Positions 43,718 through 53,386 of a DNA stretch of 64,000 nt are shown in pieces; the first letter of the stretch is position 1, and every line of letters begins with the position of its first letter. The position numbers were made by a program, and so were the translations under genes. The DNA comes from JABDGM01 sp046349975. Its GTDB lineage: Bacteria > Planctomycetota > Planctomycetia > Pirellulales > Lacipirellulaceae. Under the pieces are notes generated by a model, which ran no database searches, was not told where the DNA came from, and worked only from the letters and a program-made list of their open reading frames with translations. Where the stretch lies: NCBI GenBank assembly GCA_046349975.1, contig JAXMBH010000001.1, forward strand, positions 124,001 through 188,000. The letters are read 5' to 3'.

Positions 43718-46534
43718 ATGTGGACTCGCCGAAACACGTGCCGAACACTTTGCGCGCTCGTCGCTGCGCTGCTCTTTGCGCCGGAATTTGCCCGCTCCGA
43801 GCCCGCGTTCAGCCGCACATTCAACGGCCCCGAACTCGCCTGGGGAATTCTCGACAACGGTAACCCCTCCAAAGTCCTGGCCCACGATTGCATCCCCGGC
43901 GGCGCGCGCGACAACAGCGGCATCGAACGCACGCTGATCGCCGCCACCGCCGGCCAGTCGGTCCTCCTCGGCTGCCCCATTCCGCCCATCGCCGCCGTCG
44001 ATGAACTCAAGATCCGCCTGTGGGTGAAATCGCTTCGGCCAGATATTCAACTCGCCGCTCGCATCGCGCTGCCGCGCTCGCTCGATCCCAGCGGCCGCGG
44101 GCCAGCCACCGCCATCGTGAAAGGCACCCCCTACACACGCCCCGGCCATTGGCAAGAGCTTGTCCTCATCGATGTCCCCAAACTCCTCGCAGCGCAGGTG
44201 CGCGTGATGCGCACAACACCCGGCACCGCTATCGACTCCCGCGAAGCCTATCTCGACTCCGTCGTGCTGATCATCCCCGGCGATCCCAAAGGCGTCGAAG
44301 TCGGCACCGACCAACTCGAGGTCGAAGGCGTGCAAATCGACCCGACCAGGGTCGCGAAGCCGGAAGCCAAGAGCGACGCCCCGAACACTGCCCCCGCGCC
44401 GCGCTCACCGCTGACCGCCGCCGACAAGCTCAAACTCCCCGCGCCGGCGATTCGCCCCCACCCCGCCGACCAGCCCGCCGTTTCCATTCGCCTGCAAGGC
44501 TCGATGCTGCTCGTCGACAACCGCCCGTTCTTCCCCCGCGCGGTCGAGTGGCACGGCGAACCACTGCAATTTCTCGCCGACCGCGGCTTCAACGCCGTGA
44601 AACTTCCTGCGCCGCCAACAGACGAACAGATCGACGAAGCCAAGCAACTCATGCTGTGGTTCATTTGCATTCCACCGCGGCCCGAAGCCATCGCCCAAAA
44701 CGGCCTGGGAGCGCGGAATGACCGGGTCGTCGCCTGGTCACTCGAAGACGAAGCCATCGCCGCCGACCCCAACTACGCCATCCGTTGGGCCGATACGATC
44801 CGCGAACACGACGCCGTCTACGGCCGCCCGATCGTTGTCGCTCCCGACTCCACCTGGCGCATGGCCGGTAAGTGCGGCGACATACTCCTCGCTTACCACC
44901 CGCGCGGCAGCCGCCTGACCGACGCCCAATACGCCGCTTGGCTGGCCGCGCGACCGCGCCTCGCCCGCCCCGGCACGCCCACCTGGGCCGCCATTGACAC
45001 CCAGTTCAGCGAGGGCATCCGCCAACAACTCGCGGTCCTCACGCACCAAAAACAATTACCCGCGCCAACCGTCGACGCCGAGCAGCTCGAACTCCTCCTG
45101 CAAACCGCCACCATCAGCAGCGTCCGCGGCCTCGTCTTCCGATCGAACTCCTCGCTCGCCGAAGCCGATCCCAGCACTCGCGCCCGGGCTGCTTTGCTCG
45201 AACGTCTCAACCGCCGCCTGCAATTCATGGAACCCTGGCTCGCCGGCGGAAAAGTCGTCAGCCGCGCGTCGTCGACCGATGGTCGCTACGACGGCATTGT
45301 CCTGCACGTCGACCGTGCTCGCCTGCTCATTCCGTTCGAAGCGGCTGGCGACAAGCCGGCAACTTCAGCTCGCCCGCCGGCGCCCGCTAAGGAAATTACG
45401 TTCATCGTGCCCGGCGTCTCTGAGTCCAGCCAGGCATATTACATTACGCCCGTTGCGCTGACCGCCGCCGCCACGTCCCGCGTCGCCGGCGGCACTCGCT
45501 TCACAATCCCCGCCGCCAGCGACGGTCTCGTCGTCCTCACCGAGGACCCGCAGGTCATCCAAGCCATTCGGCAAAAAATCACCCGTCAGTCTCCCCAGCT
45601 CGCGCGGCTCGAACGCGACTTCATCGTCGGCCGGGCCCAAGCGATTTTCGAAACCGACCGCCGCCTCGCGCCGCTCAACCTCAAGCCCACCGTGAGCGCC
45701 ACCGACGCCACGTTAATGAACACCCGTCTCGCTCAACTCGACACATTCCTCGCTGCCGGCCAGCTCGACCGCGCGCAAGATCACATGTCCGACCTGCTCG
45801 CGGAAGTCCGACGCACCTCAACCGAACAGCGCAACACCGTCGGTCTCACCAATGGTCTCTCGAGCGACGCCCTCGGTCTCACTTACGAACGCCTCGCCGA
45901 GTCCGCCGCCCTGGAACGCTCCTTCGAAAACCTCCGCGGCGGCGAAAATCTCGTCGACGCTGGCGATTTCGAGGACCTCGCCGCCATGACCCGCGTCGGT
46001 TGGCAGCATGTGGTCTCACCGACCGCAAACGCTGCCTCTGCCGCCGAACTCTCAAACGCGCAACCACAAAGCGGTAACTACTGCCTCCAACTCCGCGCCG
46101 GCCCTTCGCCCGACGCGCCCGCACCAGATGTCGCCGAGCCGCGCGTTTGGATCATCTCCCCCGCCATTCCACTGGAAGCAGAAAAAACTGTCGAAATCAC
46201 CGGCTGGATCCGCGTTGACGAGCCATTCGCCACGCCCGGTGAAGGCCTCGCGATCATCGATACCCTCGGCGGTCCCGAGCTCTCCGTCGTCGCCAGCCAA
46301 ACTTCCGGCTGGCAGATGTTTCGCCTGATCCGCGCCACCTCGCTGCCAACGAACCTGCGCGTAACATTCGCTCTCACGGGCAACGGCTCCGCAAAAGTCG
46401 ACGCCATCATGGTCCGCACACTACAGCAACCTATCGCTCGCCGCTTACCCACCGTCAACAGAATCGGCGACGGCCTCAACCCCCGCGCCGCCGAGCTCCC
46501 TACGGCTTTGCCCGGCACCCTCCGCACGCGATAA
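43718..46534 (+). CDS. Large secreted protein of unknown function
   Basis: 938 residues from ATG 43718, signal peptide ending near ARSEPA. The first third resembles a carbohydrate-binding beta-sandwich, and the centre (about 265-420) resembles a glycoside-hydrolase-like barrel (FPRAVEWHGEPLQFLADRGFN, VAWSLEDEAIAAD). A helical region follows. The C-terminal part (about 745-900) is another beta-sandwich with NLVDAGDFEDLAA and GYW-like strands typical of carbohydrate-binding modules. Catalytic residues cannot be assigned. Probably a planctomycete-specific exported protein. Confidence 0.75.
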   Translation: MWTRRNTCRTLCALVAALLFAPEFARSEPAFSRTFNGPELAWGILDNGNPSKVLAHDCIPGGARDNSGIERTLIAATAGQSVLLGCPIPPIAAVDELKIRLWVKSLRPDIQLAARIALPRSLDPSGRGPATAIVKGTPYTRPGHWQELVLIDVPKLLAAQVRVMRTTPGTAIDSREAYLDSVVLIIPGDPKGVEVGTDQLEVEGVQIDPTRVAKPEAKSDAPNTAPAPRSPLTAADKLKLPAPAIRPHPADQPAVSIRLQGSMLLVDNRPFFPRAVEWHGEPLQFLADRGFNAVKLPAPPTDEQIDEAKQLMLWFICIPPRPEAIAQNGLGARNDRVVAWSLEDEAIAADPNYAIRWADTIREHDAVYGRPIVVAPDSTWRMAGKCGDILLAYHPRGSRLTDAQYAAWLAARPRLARPGTPTWAAIDTQFSEGIRQQLAVLTHQKQLPAPTVDAEQLELLLQTATISSVRGLVFRSNSSLAEADPSTRARAALLERLNRRLQFMEPWLAGGKVVSRASSTDGRYDGIVLHVDRARLLIPFEAAGDKPATSARPPAPAKEITFIVPGVSESSQAYYITPVALTAAATSRVAGGTRFTIPAASDGLVVLTEDPQVIQAIRQKITRQSPQLARLERDFIVGRAQAIFETDRRLAPLNLKPTVSATDATLMNTRLAQLDTFLAAGQLDRAQDHMSDLLAEVRRTSTEQRNTVGLTNGLSSDALGLTYERLAESAALERSFENLRGGENLVDAGDFEDLAAMTRVGWQHVVSPTANAASAAELSNAQPQSGNYCLQLRAGPSPDAPAPDVAEPRVWIISPAIPLEAEKTVEITGWIRVDEPFATPGEGLAIIDTLGGPELSVVASQTSGWQMFRLIRATSLPTNLRVTFALTGNGSAKVDAIMVRTLQQPIARRLPTVNRIGDGLNPRAAELPTALPGTLRTR

Positions 46535-46573
46535 TCGCACGCACCACCGCCGCACCAAATTCCTCACCTTCGT

Positions 46574-46617
46574 AGGGGAGGGGCCAGGTCGCTTGGGACT
46601 CGCCGCGGCGAGGGAGG
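46574..46617. repeat. REP-like element, family C copy 2
   Basis: The core 46583-46617 matches 38497-38531 at all but two of 35 positions. It lies between the secreted-protein gene and glycerate kinase, ending 20 bp before the kinase ATG. Confidence 0.7.
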
Positions 46618-46637
46618 CTTCGCACGAGCTCGCGTCC

Positions 46638-48047
46638 ATGCCACGTTCTGCCGAACAACTCCGCTCCGACGTCGAACGCATCTGGCGCGCAGGTGTCGCC
46701 GCGGTGCAGCCCGACCGCCTCATCCCCGAGCACGTGCAAGTCGATGGCCACTGGCTCCTCATCGGCGATGACACGATCGACCTGCAACAAGTCGAACGCA
46801 TCGCCGTTGTCGGCGCCGGCAAAGCCGCCGGCGCAATGGCCGCCGCCGTCGAAATCGTCCTCGGCCCCAAACGAATCGCGGGCAAACATCTCCACGGCTG
46901 GGTCAATGTTCCTGCCGATTGCCTCATCCCCACCGAGCGCATCCGCCTCCACGCCGCCCGCCCCGCTGGCATCAACGAGCCGCGCCCCGAAGGCGTCGAA
47001 GGTACGCAGCAAATCCTCAGCATCGCAAGCGCTCTCGGCCCACGTGATCTCTGCCTCGGCCTCTTCACCGGCGGCGGCTCAGCGCTGCTCCCAGCACCGG
47101 TTCCAGAAGTTACACTCGACGAAAAAATCCGCCTCACCCGCCTGCTCAGCGCCGCGGGTGCGAACATCGAACAACTCAATATCGTCCGCAGCCAACTCAG
47201 CCTCATTAAGGGCGGCGGCCTCGCCCGCGCCTGCCGCGCTCGTCAGCTCGTCTCGCTCATCATCTCCGATGTCCTCGGCGACCGCCTCGATATCATTGCC
47301 TCTGGGCCAACCGTCCGTTCAAACGCCACCGCGGCCGACGCACTGCAGATTCTCAGCGAACTCAAACTGACTAGCGATAATTCAATCCTCAACGTCGTCA
47401 CATATCTTCAAAGCCGTGCAGCCGCGGACAGCGTTAACACAGCTCCTGCAACAGGTAACCGCAATAACTGCAAGGCACATCCTTCCCGCTGCGCCATCTC
47501 CAACCACGTCATCGCCAACAACGCCACCGCCGTCGATGCCGCCGGCGTCGAAGCCGAACGCCTCGGTTACTCACACGCCATGATCGCCGCCCGCCACTCC
47601 GAAGGCGCAGCCGAAGAAGTCGGCCGCCATCTCGCCGAGATGGCCCTCAGAATGCGCGCCGAGTCGGGTCCCGATTGCCTCATTAGCGGCGGCGAACCCA
47701 CCGTCACTCTCGCAGACGAATCCGTCCGCGGCAAAGGCGGCCGCAATCAACAACTTGCCCTCGCCGCCCTCGCGCAACTCGGCGACTGCCACGACATCGC
47801 TCTCCTCGCCGCCGGCACCGACGGCGAAGACGGACCCACAAACGCCGCCGGCGCATTCGTTACTGAAGAAATCGCGCGCACCTCCCGCGAAAAACAACGG
47901 GCCGCCGCCGACTATCTCGCGCGCAACGACGCGTACTCATTCTTCCACGCATCCCGCGGTCTCTTCATCACCGGTCCAACCCACACCAACGTGTGCGACC
48001 TGCGCGTGATTGCCACGGCGAGAATTGCAGCACCAGAACATCGCTAG
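46638..48047 (+). CDS. Glycerate 2-kinase (GckA/MOFRL family)
   Basis: 469 residues from ATG 46638; an upstream in-frame start lies in the REP element and is rejected. Phosphorylates glycerate in serine/glyoxylate metabolism. VVGAGKAAGAMAAAVE, GLFTGGGSALLPAP, IKGGGLARACRA and the C-terminal MOFRL signature (GKGGRNQQLALAALAQL, LLAAGTDGEDGPTNAAGA) are clear. Residues about 255-290 hold a Ser/Thr/Asn-rich insertion with a Cys. Whether the product is 2- or 3-phosphoglycerate is not resolved by sequence, though this family is normally 2-kinase. Confidence 0.92.
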   Translation: MPRSAEQLRSDVERIWRAGVAAVQPDRLIPEHVQVDGHWLLIGDDTIDLQQVERIAVVGAGKAAGAMAAAVEIVLGPKRIAGKHLHGWVNVPADCLIPTERIRLHAARPAGINEPRPEGVEGTQQILSIASALGPRDLCLGLFTGGGSALLPAPVPEVTLDEKIRLTRLLSAAGANIEQLNIVRSQLSLIKGGGLARACRARQLVSLIISDVLGDRLDIIASGPTVRSNATAADALQILSELKLTSDNSILNVVTYLQSRAAADSVNTAPATGNRNNCKAHPSRCAISNHVIANNATAVDAAGVEAERLGYSHAMIAARHSEGAAEEVGRHLAEMALRMRAESGPDCLISGGEPTVTLADESVRGKGGRNQQLALAALAQLGDCHDIALLAAGTDGEDGPTNAAGAFVTEEIARTSREKQRAAADYLARNDAYSFFHASRGLFITGPTHTNVCDLRVIATARIAAPEHR

Positions 48048-48057
48048 CTGAAAGATT

Positions 48058-48351
48058 TTACAGCAAGTTTGGCAAGTCTCTCACGGCATCGACGACGCGC
48101 ATCACTTCGATGCGGTCCGCTGTCTTCTGATAAAAGGCCAGCCAGCGCTTGTACTTCACGTACTTCCAATCCGCCGGCGCTGCTCAATGGCGTGCGCCTG
48201 AGTCTGGGTCCGGCGCGAGGCGGTCGACGGCGGCCACAATACCTTCGCCGACGCGGCGCGCCGTGAGGGGGCGGCCATCCGTCACGCGGATGTAATAGAG
48301 AATGTCCTCAAGCTCGAGCTCAGCCAGTGGAGTCCAGATGACTCGTGCCAT
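48058..48351 (-). pseudogene. ParE/RelE-type toxin interrupted by an in-frame stop
   Basis: Frame from ATG 48351: MARVIWTPLAELELEDILYY and so on for 55 codons, then TGA (48184-48186). The same frame continues without shift as AAPADWKYVKYKRWLAFYQ, DRIEVMRVVDAVRDLPNLL to TAA at 48058. The whole is a 97-codon ParE/RelE-superfamily toxin with one nonsense codon. The ATG overlaps the antitoxin stop as TAATG. It is either an inactivated toxin or a base-call error; the conserved RWLAFYQ region lies after the stop, so the 55-residue product should be inactive. Confidence 0.75.
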
Positions 48352-48611
48352 TAGCTGCCCGCTCGCTTGCCTGCAGCTCGTTCCTCCACGCGCTCCAGCA
48401 ATGTCCCCAAATTCAGCGGCTTCGATAGACCTGCCGCACTCTGACGCAAAGCAAGATCGTTCCCAGCCTGCCAGCGGCGCAACTTGATTTCATCCAGCTG
48501 CTCCAGCGCGTCCATTGCTGCGCGCAGAACGTCGTCTTCGTTCGCAGCTCCAGAGGAGCCCATTTGAGCACGCACGCGCTTCTCGATATCGGGCGGAAAT
48601 TGGTAAGTCAT
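48351..48611 (-). CDS. Antitoxin of the broken ParE-type pair
   Basis: 86 residues. The N-terminus MTYQFPPDIEKRVRAQM and EDDVLRAAMDALEQLDE match ParD-like/ribbon-helix-helix antitoxins. The C-terminal part (LGTLLERVEERAAGKRAG) would bind toxin. The stop overlaps the toxin ATG by one base. It survives intact while the toxin frame is interrupted, the order expected when a toxin decays. Confidence 0.72.
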   Translation of the reverse strand: MTYQFPPDIEKRVRAQMGSSGAANEDDVLRAAMDALEQLDEIKLRRWQAGNDLALRQSAAGLSKPLNLGTLLERVEERAAGKRAGS

Positions 48612-48683
48612 CTCCGTATCCTACCAATTCAAGTCACAGCGCAACCAGCCGGCCACATCCGGCCGACTTAGAAAACCAGTTGC

Positions 48684-50141
48684 CTAATCCCACCACCACT
48701 GATCCGCGCCCAGCTTCGACACATCCACGCCGATCGCCGCTTCCTTCACCTTGCCGCCTTCGTCTTCCAGCAAGTTAGTGGGCTCGATCGCCTCGGTCGG
48801 TCGCATCTGCACGCCGCCGCCGATCGGCGTGATCAGCCGATTGCCGCGCCACATCGCGTTCACCGCCGTTTCCACCTGCTGCGGCGGATTCATCGTTTCA
48901 ACGGCAAACTGGCCCTCATTCATAAGCACGCTCGGCTCCCACTTCGCGAGCCCGTAGTAATCCTGGTGCTGAATGAACGCCGCCGCCACGGCCAGGTCGA
49001 TGCAATTTCGCAGCTGAGCATACACCGGCGTCACTTCAGCAAGTTTCGGGTACACCTTGGTGAACGCCTTCACGAACGTGTCGCTGGCCTGATTGATCTT
49101 GCCCCGCGCCTTCGCCCGCTTGCCGCCATCCATCACGACTTCGTCTTCGCCCACCAGCTTTACGCCATCGCCTTCCAACTGCATCGCCATCGAGTCTTCG
49201 CTCACGCGAACACATTGATAGTTTGGCACGAAGTACCATCGCTGCAGCGCATTGCTCGCGACCTGTGTCGGGTTGGCCCGGTCGACATAGCTCGTCAAAC
49301 GCACGGCCGGCGTCTCCAAACCAATGCCGATGAGCTTCATCCGATAGTCGGCCTCGACCATCACCTGCGCAAAGTGCGTCTTCGGCGAAATGCCGCCGAC
49401 CGTGATCACCTGCATGCCAAGCCGATCGCGCAAACCGTTGGCAATGAACTGATCCTGCCCCGGATTCGTGCGCGGGTCGCCAATCCGGCCGCCCAACTCA
49501 TGCAAGAACTGGTGCATCCGCGAGAGGCCTTCCTCGGTCGGATCGATCGAGCAATAGATGAACGGCTTCTTTTTGTCCGCGCCCGGCGGGAACGACCGCA
49601 GCGCCACGGCCAAGTCTTGAAGTTCCACCACCGGCCGGCCCGACTCGATGCCTTGGATCCGACCCGCCGGCGACATTCCCCAGGCCTCCGCCGGTCCGGC
49701 AATCACCACATCGCCCGACTTCGGGTAGCAGAACACGTACTGCACGCGGGTCAGCCCCGCGAGGTTCAACATCGTATCATCAAGCGGTTTCCCCGCCGCG
49801 AGTCGTTCTTTCATCACGCGATCGAGCCGCGTGAGCGAGATCTTCCGCAACTTGCTTCGCTTCGCGACGTCGCGATCGAGCTTCGTCATCGCCTCTTGGG
49901 CACGCTGCTGAGCGAGTTGCCCCGTCGGGTCGTTGGCAATCACGCGCCGGAGCACGCCGTCGGCATCCACCGCCACACCGGAGGTCGCGCCAGCGCCAAT
50001 CGTGTTGCCGCCACCGCCGCCGAACTGTGCCCGCGCGGCTTGATGCCCCACCACCGAGACTGCCGCACACATCGCGAGCGCTAACCAAGCGCGAGTGCAG
50101 CCGGGCAAAAAGTTGACCGCACGAAAACCGAACCGAGCCAT
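48684..50141 (-). CDS. DUF1598 secreted protein
   Basis: 485 residues from ATG 50141 (GAGG 7 nt upstream decides it over 50159). A signal peptide ends near HQAARAQ, followed by a Gly-rich run. The DUF1598 body has YVFCYPKSGDVVIAGPAEAW, IYCSIDPTEEGLSRMHQFL, HFAQVMVEADYRMKLIGIG and RWYFVPNYQCVRVSED. The domain is almost confined to planctomycetes and has no known role. The gene is divergent from the DUF11 lipoprotein gene across 518 bp. Confidence 0.85.
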   Translation of the reverse strand: MARFGFRAVNFLPGCTRAWLALAMCAAVSVVGHQAARAQFGGGGGNTIGAGATSGVAVDADGVLRRVIANDPTGQLAQQRAQEAMTKLDRDVAKRSKLRKISLTRLDRVMKERLAAGKPLDDTMLNLAGLTRVQYVFCYPKSGDVVIAGPAEAWGMSPAGRIQGIESGRPVVELQDLAVALRSFPPGADKKKPFIYCSIDPTEEGLSRMHQFLHELGGRIGDPRTNPGQDQFIANGLRDRLGMQVITVGGISPKTHFAQVMVEADYRMKLIGIGLETPAVRLTSYVDRANPTQVASNALQRWYFVPNYQCVRVSEDSMAMQLEGDGVKLVGEDEVVMDGGKRAKARGKINQASDTFVKAFTKVYPKLAEVTPVYAQLRNCIDLAVAAAFIQHQDYYGLAKWEPSVLMNEGQFAVETMNPPQQVETAVNAMWRGNRLITPIGGGVQMRPTEAIEPTNLLEDEGGKVKEAAIGVDVSKLGADQWWWD

Positions 50142-50659
50142 GGAGTTACCTCGTATCAAGCGAGAGAGCGATGTTCCGAGCGGAGCGGCGGGCCGGAACC
50201 CGAAATGTGGGGAATCTCCGCTCCATTTATGCTAATCCGCCCGTCTTGCCAAAGCAAGAAATTGCCCTATTTGTAGCAGGCACGCTCCGCGTGCCGTCCG
50301 CCGGTGGTCGGGTGGCACGCCCTGACGCTCTGGGAAGGGCGTGGCCCCCTGGTGTCGACAATTCCTCAGGCAGCTGCGCCGCCGCAGAGTCTCCCGAGCA
50401 TGCCATCCCCGTCTCTGGCCTCACGCGGCCCCACCAATCCCTCTCTTCGCTACGACCGGCCCAAATTGTTGCGAAAACACCACGCCGGCTGTTGCCTTTC
50501 ACCAACATTGCCGCACCCAGGCGGTACGTTTTAACAGGCGCCTCGACTGCGCACCCAGCCCGGGAACGCCCCAGCACCATGCTTGCCTTTGGTGCGGCTC
50601 AAACGCGCAAACACGTCGCGCCACGCGATTTGAAACAACCGGCAGGACGCCCGCGAATA
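50142..50659. other. Divergent intergenic region, 518 bp, with REP-like repeats
   Basis: Separates the DUF1598 and DUF11 genes. It holds a family A REP copy at 50270-50298 and, right after it, GGGTGGCACGCCCTGACGCT (50310 on), which has a diverged relative at 54934. The reading frame of the lipoprotein is open through here but shows no coding character before 50660. Confidence 0.6.
50270..50298. repeat. REP-like element, family A copy 1
   Basis: 29 bp identical to 55224-55252: TTTGTAGCA leading into the hairpin GGCACGC-TCC-GCGTGCC. Confidence 0.85.
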
Positions 50660-53332
50660 ATGCGTCGGAACCCCCTCAGGCAACGCTGCTGCATCCTGCT
50701 CGCGCTCCTCGGCGCGAGCATCGTGCCCGGCTGCGCCACGTATCAGGGCCCGCGCATCGACCCTACTGGTGAAAGCCTCTTCGTCTGGCCGAACCAAGCC
50801 CCGGCGCCAGCCCCGGTTGTCGCTGGCCCGCCCGTTGCGGCCCCGCCGGGAACGTTCGTCACGACTCCCGGGCCGCCGGTGACCACGCCTGTTCCGCCGC
50901 CCGCCGCTCCAGTCGTTGTCGCGCCGTTAGTGGCGCAGAACGTCCCGCGAATGGTGCCCTCCACGCCGTTTGGCAACGTCGTCGCGCCGCCCGTTTACTC
51001 CGATCCACCCGGGGCAGTGCCAGTGACGCCGCTGGTCGGCCCCGGCCCTGGCGTGCCCGTCGCCTCCGTCCCGCTGCCACCGCCACCCGCCGGCGCGCCG
51101 GTCGCCACGGCCCCGCCAATTGCCGCCGCACCCGTTCCAATCCTCCCGCCGCCGCCCGGCGTTGTGGCGATTCCCGTGTATCCCACGGCCGCAGTCGCGC
51201 AATGCGGCCGCGAGTTTCTCCGCGTCTCACCCGAGGGCCTCGTCGCCGCCGTCGGCAGTGAGATGATCCTAAAAGCCGCGATCGTTGAACCACAGCGCCA
51301 ACTCGCCGCCGGCGAACGCGTCGATTGGTCGATCAATCGCACCGGCGTCGGCCAGTTCACCGAACTCGGCGTTCGCGAATCCGGCCACTTGCTCAGCTTT
51401 TTCGAAGCGCCACAACGCATCGACGACTGGACCGCGACGACCACCACCGCCCGCATACCGATCGTCCTCAACGCTTCGACACCCGACGGCTGCGACGATG
51501 TCCCCATCTACCGCGGCGAGTCGTGGGTCACCCTCACCTCGCAAGTCGAAGGCACGAGCATCGTCACCGCCTGCGCTCCCGATTACGAAGCCTTCAATCA
51601 GGCCACGTCCACGATTTACTGGGTCGACGCCCAATGGGTCTTTCCGCAACCCACTGTCGTCGAACCCGGCCGCACTCACACGCTCACCACCACCGTCATG
51701 CGCCGCACCGACGGCGCTCCGCTCGCCGGTTGGATCGTCCGCTACGACGTCTCCGGCGGCGCGATCGGCTACGAAGGCGGCAGTTCCGTCGAATCCACGA
51801 CCGACGCGGGCGGTCGCGCGAGCGTCGAAGTCACTCCAAGAGACCCCGGCGGCGGCGTCACGAACGTTGGCATCACCGTTATCCGTCCCGAAACCGCCCG
51901 CCCCGCCGTAATGCCCCGCCTCCAGCTCGGCCGCGTCGCCACGACGATCACTTGGGCCGCCGGCATTCCAGCAATACCAGCAACTCCCGCCGCGCCCGGT
52001 GCCGCGGCCACACCACTTCCGCTCCCCGCGCCGCCCGGTACGTTTGCACCGCCAGCGTCACAGCCGCCGGCGCTGCCGCCGATCACCAGCCAACCAGCAC
52101 CCGGCTCAACAGAACCGCCACCGACCACGCCAACACCAAATGGCCCAACGCCGAACGCCGCCGCACCGCCGCCCGCCGCCACTGGTACACCGCGCCTGGA
52201 AGCCGCGCTACGAGTCGTCGGCACCGACCAGGTCAGCGTCGGCGACTTCGTCGAATTTGAGCTCACGATCACCAACCGCGGCGATGGCGTCGCTCGCAAC
52301 GTCGCCGTCACCGACAAATTCGGTCCCGGCCTCAGCAACGAAGCCGACCAGGCGAACAAACACGAAATCGGCGCCGCTGGCATCAGCGATATTGCGCCGG
52401 GCGAATCGCGCACGATGAAACTGCCGCGATTCCGCGTCCTCGATGGCGGCACGCAATGCCACACCGCCACCATCACCGCCGACGGCGCGCAACCCGTCAC
52501 CCAGCAAGGCTGCGTCAACGCCCGCCAGGCCGATCTTACGGTCAACATCGACGGCCCGCGCCGCAGCACCGTGGGGGAATTGGCCGACTTCAACGCTGTC
52601 GTAAAAAACGTCGGCGACGTCCCCGCGACTAACATTGAACTTGCCATTACCTGCGACCCGGCGATCGAACCCACGGCCACCGAAGAAGGCCATCAGGCCA
52701 TCACTAACGGCGTGCTGTTCAAAATCGACCGCCTCGAGCCCGGCGAACGTCGCGCTTTCCGCTTCCAAGGCCGCTGCCGCGCGGCGAGCAACCGCGCCTG
52801 CGCACGGGCCCGCGTCACGTCTTCCGGCGTCGACCAGGTGAGCGAAAAGTGCACCGAGATCCTCCCGCCGCTCCCAGTCGGTAGTCAACCTGGGACGACT
52901 CCAGGTACTGCCGCGCCCAGCGGCCTGCAACTCTCGATCGCCGTCGGCCGCAATCCGGCCCGAGTTGGCGAAAAGCAAATCATCACGATCACAGTGGCCA
53001 ACAACGGCCAACAGAACGAAAGCGAAGTCGCAATGCGGCTCATCCTGCCCGCGCAACTCACCGTCGACACCACGCAAATCCAACCGCAAACCGAAGCTCA
53101 AGTCTTCGGCCAGGAAATCCGCTTCAATCCCGTCGCCGATTTCCCCGCCGGCAACCAAAAACAGTACATCATCCCCGTCACACCCCAACAGCATCGGTCA
53201 GGCCCAAATCACCGCCCAACTCGCCGCCAAAAGCCTGGGCCAGCCCAGCACGGTCAACTCCGAACTAATCACAATCACCGCCGCCTCGCCGTAATCAACG
53301 AGCGTGTTGACGTATTAGCCGCAGGGCGCTAG
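50660..53332 (+). CDS. Proline-rich lipoprotein with DUF11 repeats, probable 3' frameshift
   Basis: 890 residues from ATG 50660, opening a lipoprotein signal (MRRNPLRQRCCILLALLG ... VPGC). A Pro/Val-rich linker (about 35-175) is followed by Ig-like regions with a WVDAQWVFPQPT block, a second Pro-rich linker and three DUF11-type domains (from about 515, 620 and 755). After IIPVTP the frame becomes Arg/Gln-rich nonsense. The next frame continues sensibly (NSIGQAQITAQLAAKSLGQP, then SELITI) to a TAA at 53294. Deleting one C from CCCC at 53183-53186 joins the two. The intended product therefore likely ends at 53294. Confidence 0.82.
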   Translation: MRRNPLRQRCCILLALLGASIVPGCATYQGPRIDPTGESLFVWPNQAPAPAPVVAGPPVAAPPGTFVTTPGPPVTTPVPPPAAPVVVAPLVAQNVPRMVPSTPFGNVVAPPVYSDPPGAVPVTPLVGPGPGVPVASVPLPPPPAGAPVATAPPIAAAPVPILPPPPGVVAIPVYPTAAVAQCGREFLRVSPEGLVAAVGSEMILKAAIVEPQRQLAAGERVDWSINRTGVGQFTELGVRESGHLLSFFEAPQRIDDWTATTTTARIPIVLNASTPDGCDDVPIYRGESWVTLTSQVEGTSIVTACAPDYEAFNQATSTIYWVDAQWVFPQPTVVEPGRTHTLTTTVMRRTDGAPLAGWIVRYDVSGGAIGYEGGSSVESTTDAGGRASVEVTPRDPGGGVTNVGITVIRPETARPAVMPRLQLGRVATTITWAAGIPAIPATPAAPGAAATPLPLPAPPGTFAPPASQPPALPPITSQPAPGSTEPPPTTPTPNGPTPNAAAPPPAATGTPRLEAALRVVGTDQVSVGDFVEFELTITNRGDGVARNVAVTDKFGPGLSNEADQANKHEIGAAGISDIAPGESRTMKLPRFRVLDGGTQCHTATITADGAQPVTQQGCVNARQADLTVNIDGPRRSTVGELADFNAVVKNVGDVPATNIELAITCDPAIEPTATEEGHQAITNGVLFKIDRLEPGERRAFRFQGRCRAASNRACARARVTSSGVDQVSEKCTEILPPLPVGSQPGTTPGTAAPSGLQLSIAVGRNPARVGEKQIITITVANNGQQNESEVAMRLILPAQLTVDTTQIQPQTEAQVFGQEIRFNPVADFPAGNQKQYIIPVTPQQHRSGPNHRPTRRQKPGPAQHGQLRTNHNHRRLAVINERVDVLAAGR

Positions 53333-53386
53333 CCCTCGGTTCTGTCTGCCGCTGCAGGGCCTCATCGCAACGACTAAAATCGAAGT

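Noticed and set aside
43421..44335. Upstream extension of the small coiled-coil gene to a 400-codon minus-strand frame
   Set aside because: It runs through a strong promoter and then antisense to the secreted-protein gene; the ribosome site and promoter support the short form starting at 43420.
50171..50659. 163-codon N-terminal extension of the DUF11 lipoprotein
   Set aside because: The lipoprotein signal begins at 50660 and the extension translates REP-like palindromes.
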